Source of the DNA: Anaerolineae bacterium
GTDB taxonomy: Bacteria > Chloroflexota > Anaerolineae > B4-G1 > SLSP01
Assembly: GCA_018055515.1 (NCBI GenBank)
Contig: JAGPHL010000054.1
Coordinates: forward strand, 1-13,876
Direction of reading: 5' to 3'
DNA length: 13,876 nt
Shown here: positions 13,539-13,876 of the stretch, one piece after another
Layout: the number at the start of each line of letters is the position of its first letter
Numbering within the stretch: position 1 is the stretch's first letter
Program-made: the position numbers and the translations under genes
Notes under the pieces: model-generated
Database searches by the model: none
What the model was told of the DNA's origin: nothing
What the model saw: only the letters and a program-made list of their open reading frames with translations

Positions 13539-13750
13539 ATCACTTATGTGGCAAAGGGTGCGCAAACTTCAGGCCACTCTCAGGCCGCCCCGGAATGAAT
13601 GCTGGATCTGATCCGTCAAGTTCGCTGAAGCGAGCTCCTCCAACAACGCGCTTCAGCACGATGGGCTCGTGTCAGGCTATTCCGTCCCCGGCCCAACGAC
13701 TGCTCACCCCCTCACCCTCATGGCGCTCGCCCGTGATGCCCCTCCGCGCC

Positions 13751-13876
13751 CTACGGCGTGCCCAGCACGTAGCGCAGGACCAGCACATCCGTGAGCAGCT
13801 CGACGGGAGCGCGGTCATCGGTGAAGACCATGCCGCCCGGCGCGACGGTGACGAGATTGGCGGCAGCGCGTTCGGC
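13751..13876 (-). CDS. C-terminal end of a spermidine-synthase-like protein (partial)
   Basis: Only the last 41 codons are inside the window; the start is beyond the right edge. The peptide ends VTVAPGGMVFTDDRAPVELL, then TDVLVLRYVLGTP and a TAG stop. The T-D-D-x-A-P-V-E motif is typical of the C-terminus of spermidine-synthase-like methyltransferase-fold proteins, including the membrane-fused forms common in bacteria. The short length prevents telling a true polyamine synthase from these fused homologues. It is upstream of the DUF3048 gene on the same strand but separated by the 280-base repeat cassette. Confidence 0.55.
   Translation of the reverse strand, partial: AERAAANLVTVAPGGMVFTDDRAPVELLTDVLVLRYVLGTP

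Larger units (their letters stand above)
13408..13687 (-). repeat. Modular upstream repeat cassette, copy 3 (upstream of DUF3048)
   Basis: This is the inverted counterpart of 191-412. Read on the - strand: GGACGGAATAGCCTGACACG, the two REP-like cores, GCTCGCTTCAGCGAACTTGA, CATTCCGGGGCGGCCTGAG, CCTGAAGTTTGCG, TTTGCCACATAAGTGATTTT, eleven 8-nt words, and the 45-nt end block (13452-13408) identical to 368-412. It ends in CCGAGGAG, the ribosome site of the DUF3048 gene. Bases 13688-13750, between this cassette and the next gene, show nothing recognisable. Confidence 0.85.

Noticed and set aside
13400..13543. 48-codon N-terminal extension of the DUF3048 protein (Phe-rich)
   Set aside because: It is encoded by the repeat array, has no Shine-Dalgarno, and would bury the signal peptide and lipobox; the ATG at 13399 has GAGGAG and a proper signal peptide.
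13398..13598. Lysine/glutamate-rich open frame on the + strand (KAKKRKGEKARKRKGEKAK-like)
   Set aside because: It is a translation of the 8-nt array and the flanking cassette, antisense to the DUF3048 leader, with no ribosome site.

Overview
The window looks like chromosomal DNA from a GC-rich, probably thermophilic or thermotolerant member of the Chloroflexota (Anaerolineae/Caldilineae-like). This is inference from gene content: a YerB/DUF3048 lipoprotein with a Thr/Pro-rich linker, three small heat-shock proteins in a row, a long-form RmlA, SurE next to a large membrane protein, and a GNAT/site-2-protease-like fusion. There is no rRNA or marker gene to prove it.

Layout. 1-418 holds no gene; it is built of 8-nt tandem repeats, REP-like palindromes and a cassette that ends in the ribosome binding site of the next gene. 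On the + strand follow a long-form glucose-1-phosphate nucleotidyltransferase (419-1486), its terminator, and a three-gene sHSP cluster (1743-3266) ending in a strong terminator. Everything from 3363 rightward is on the - strand. In transcription order from the right: the end of a spermidine-synthase-like gene (window edge), a DUF3048 lipoprotein, tRNA-Val(CAC) with a clear promoter and terminator hairpin, SurE, a 796-residue membrane protein with a degenerate PP2C-like domain and a propeller-like C-terminus, a possible 58-aa membrane peptide, a GNAT fused to a degenerate site-2-protease-like membrane domain, an ABC ATPase, two ABC-2 permeases, and a 60-aa two-helix membrane protein.

How the genes may work together. 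The ATPase and the two permeases form a complete ABC-2 exporter of the drug/lipid/polysaccharide type. SurE, the PP2C/propeller protein and the small ORF are tightly spaced and probably cotranscribed. The GNAT fusion lies between that group and the exporter. RmlA supplies activated sugar, but no other sugar-pathway gene is present.

The most unusual content is non-coding. A modular repeat made largely of 8-nt words sits directly upstream of three functionally unrelated genes (RmlA, the ABC ATPase and the DUF3048 lipoprotein), always in the same orientation to the gene. Its last 44-45 nt are nearly invariant and include the Shine-Dalgarno sequence and a promoter-like CTGAC(T/A)-17-TATTTT arrangement. 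Copies at the two window ends form inverted arms about 13 kb apart. The second unusual theme is two neighbouring pseudoenzyme-like proteins: a PP2C domain and a site-2-protease domain, both lacking catalytic residues.
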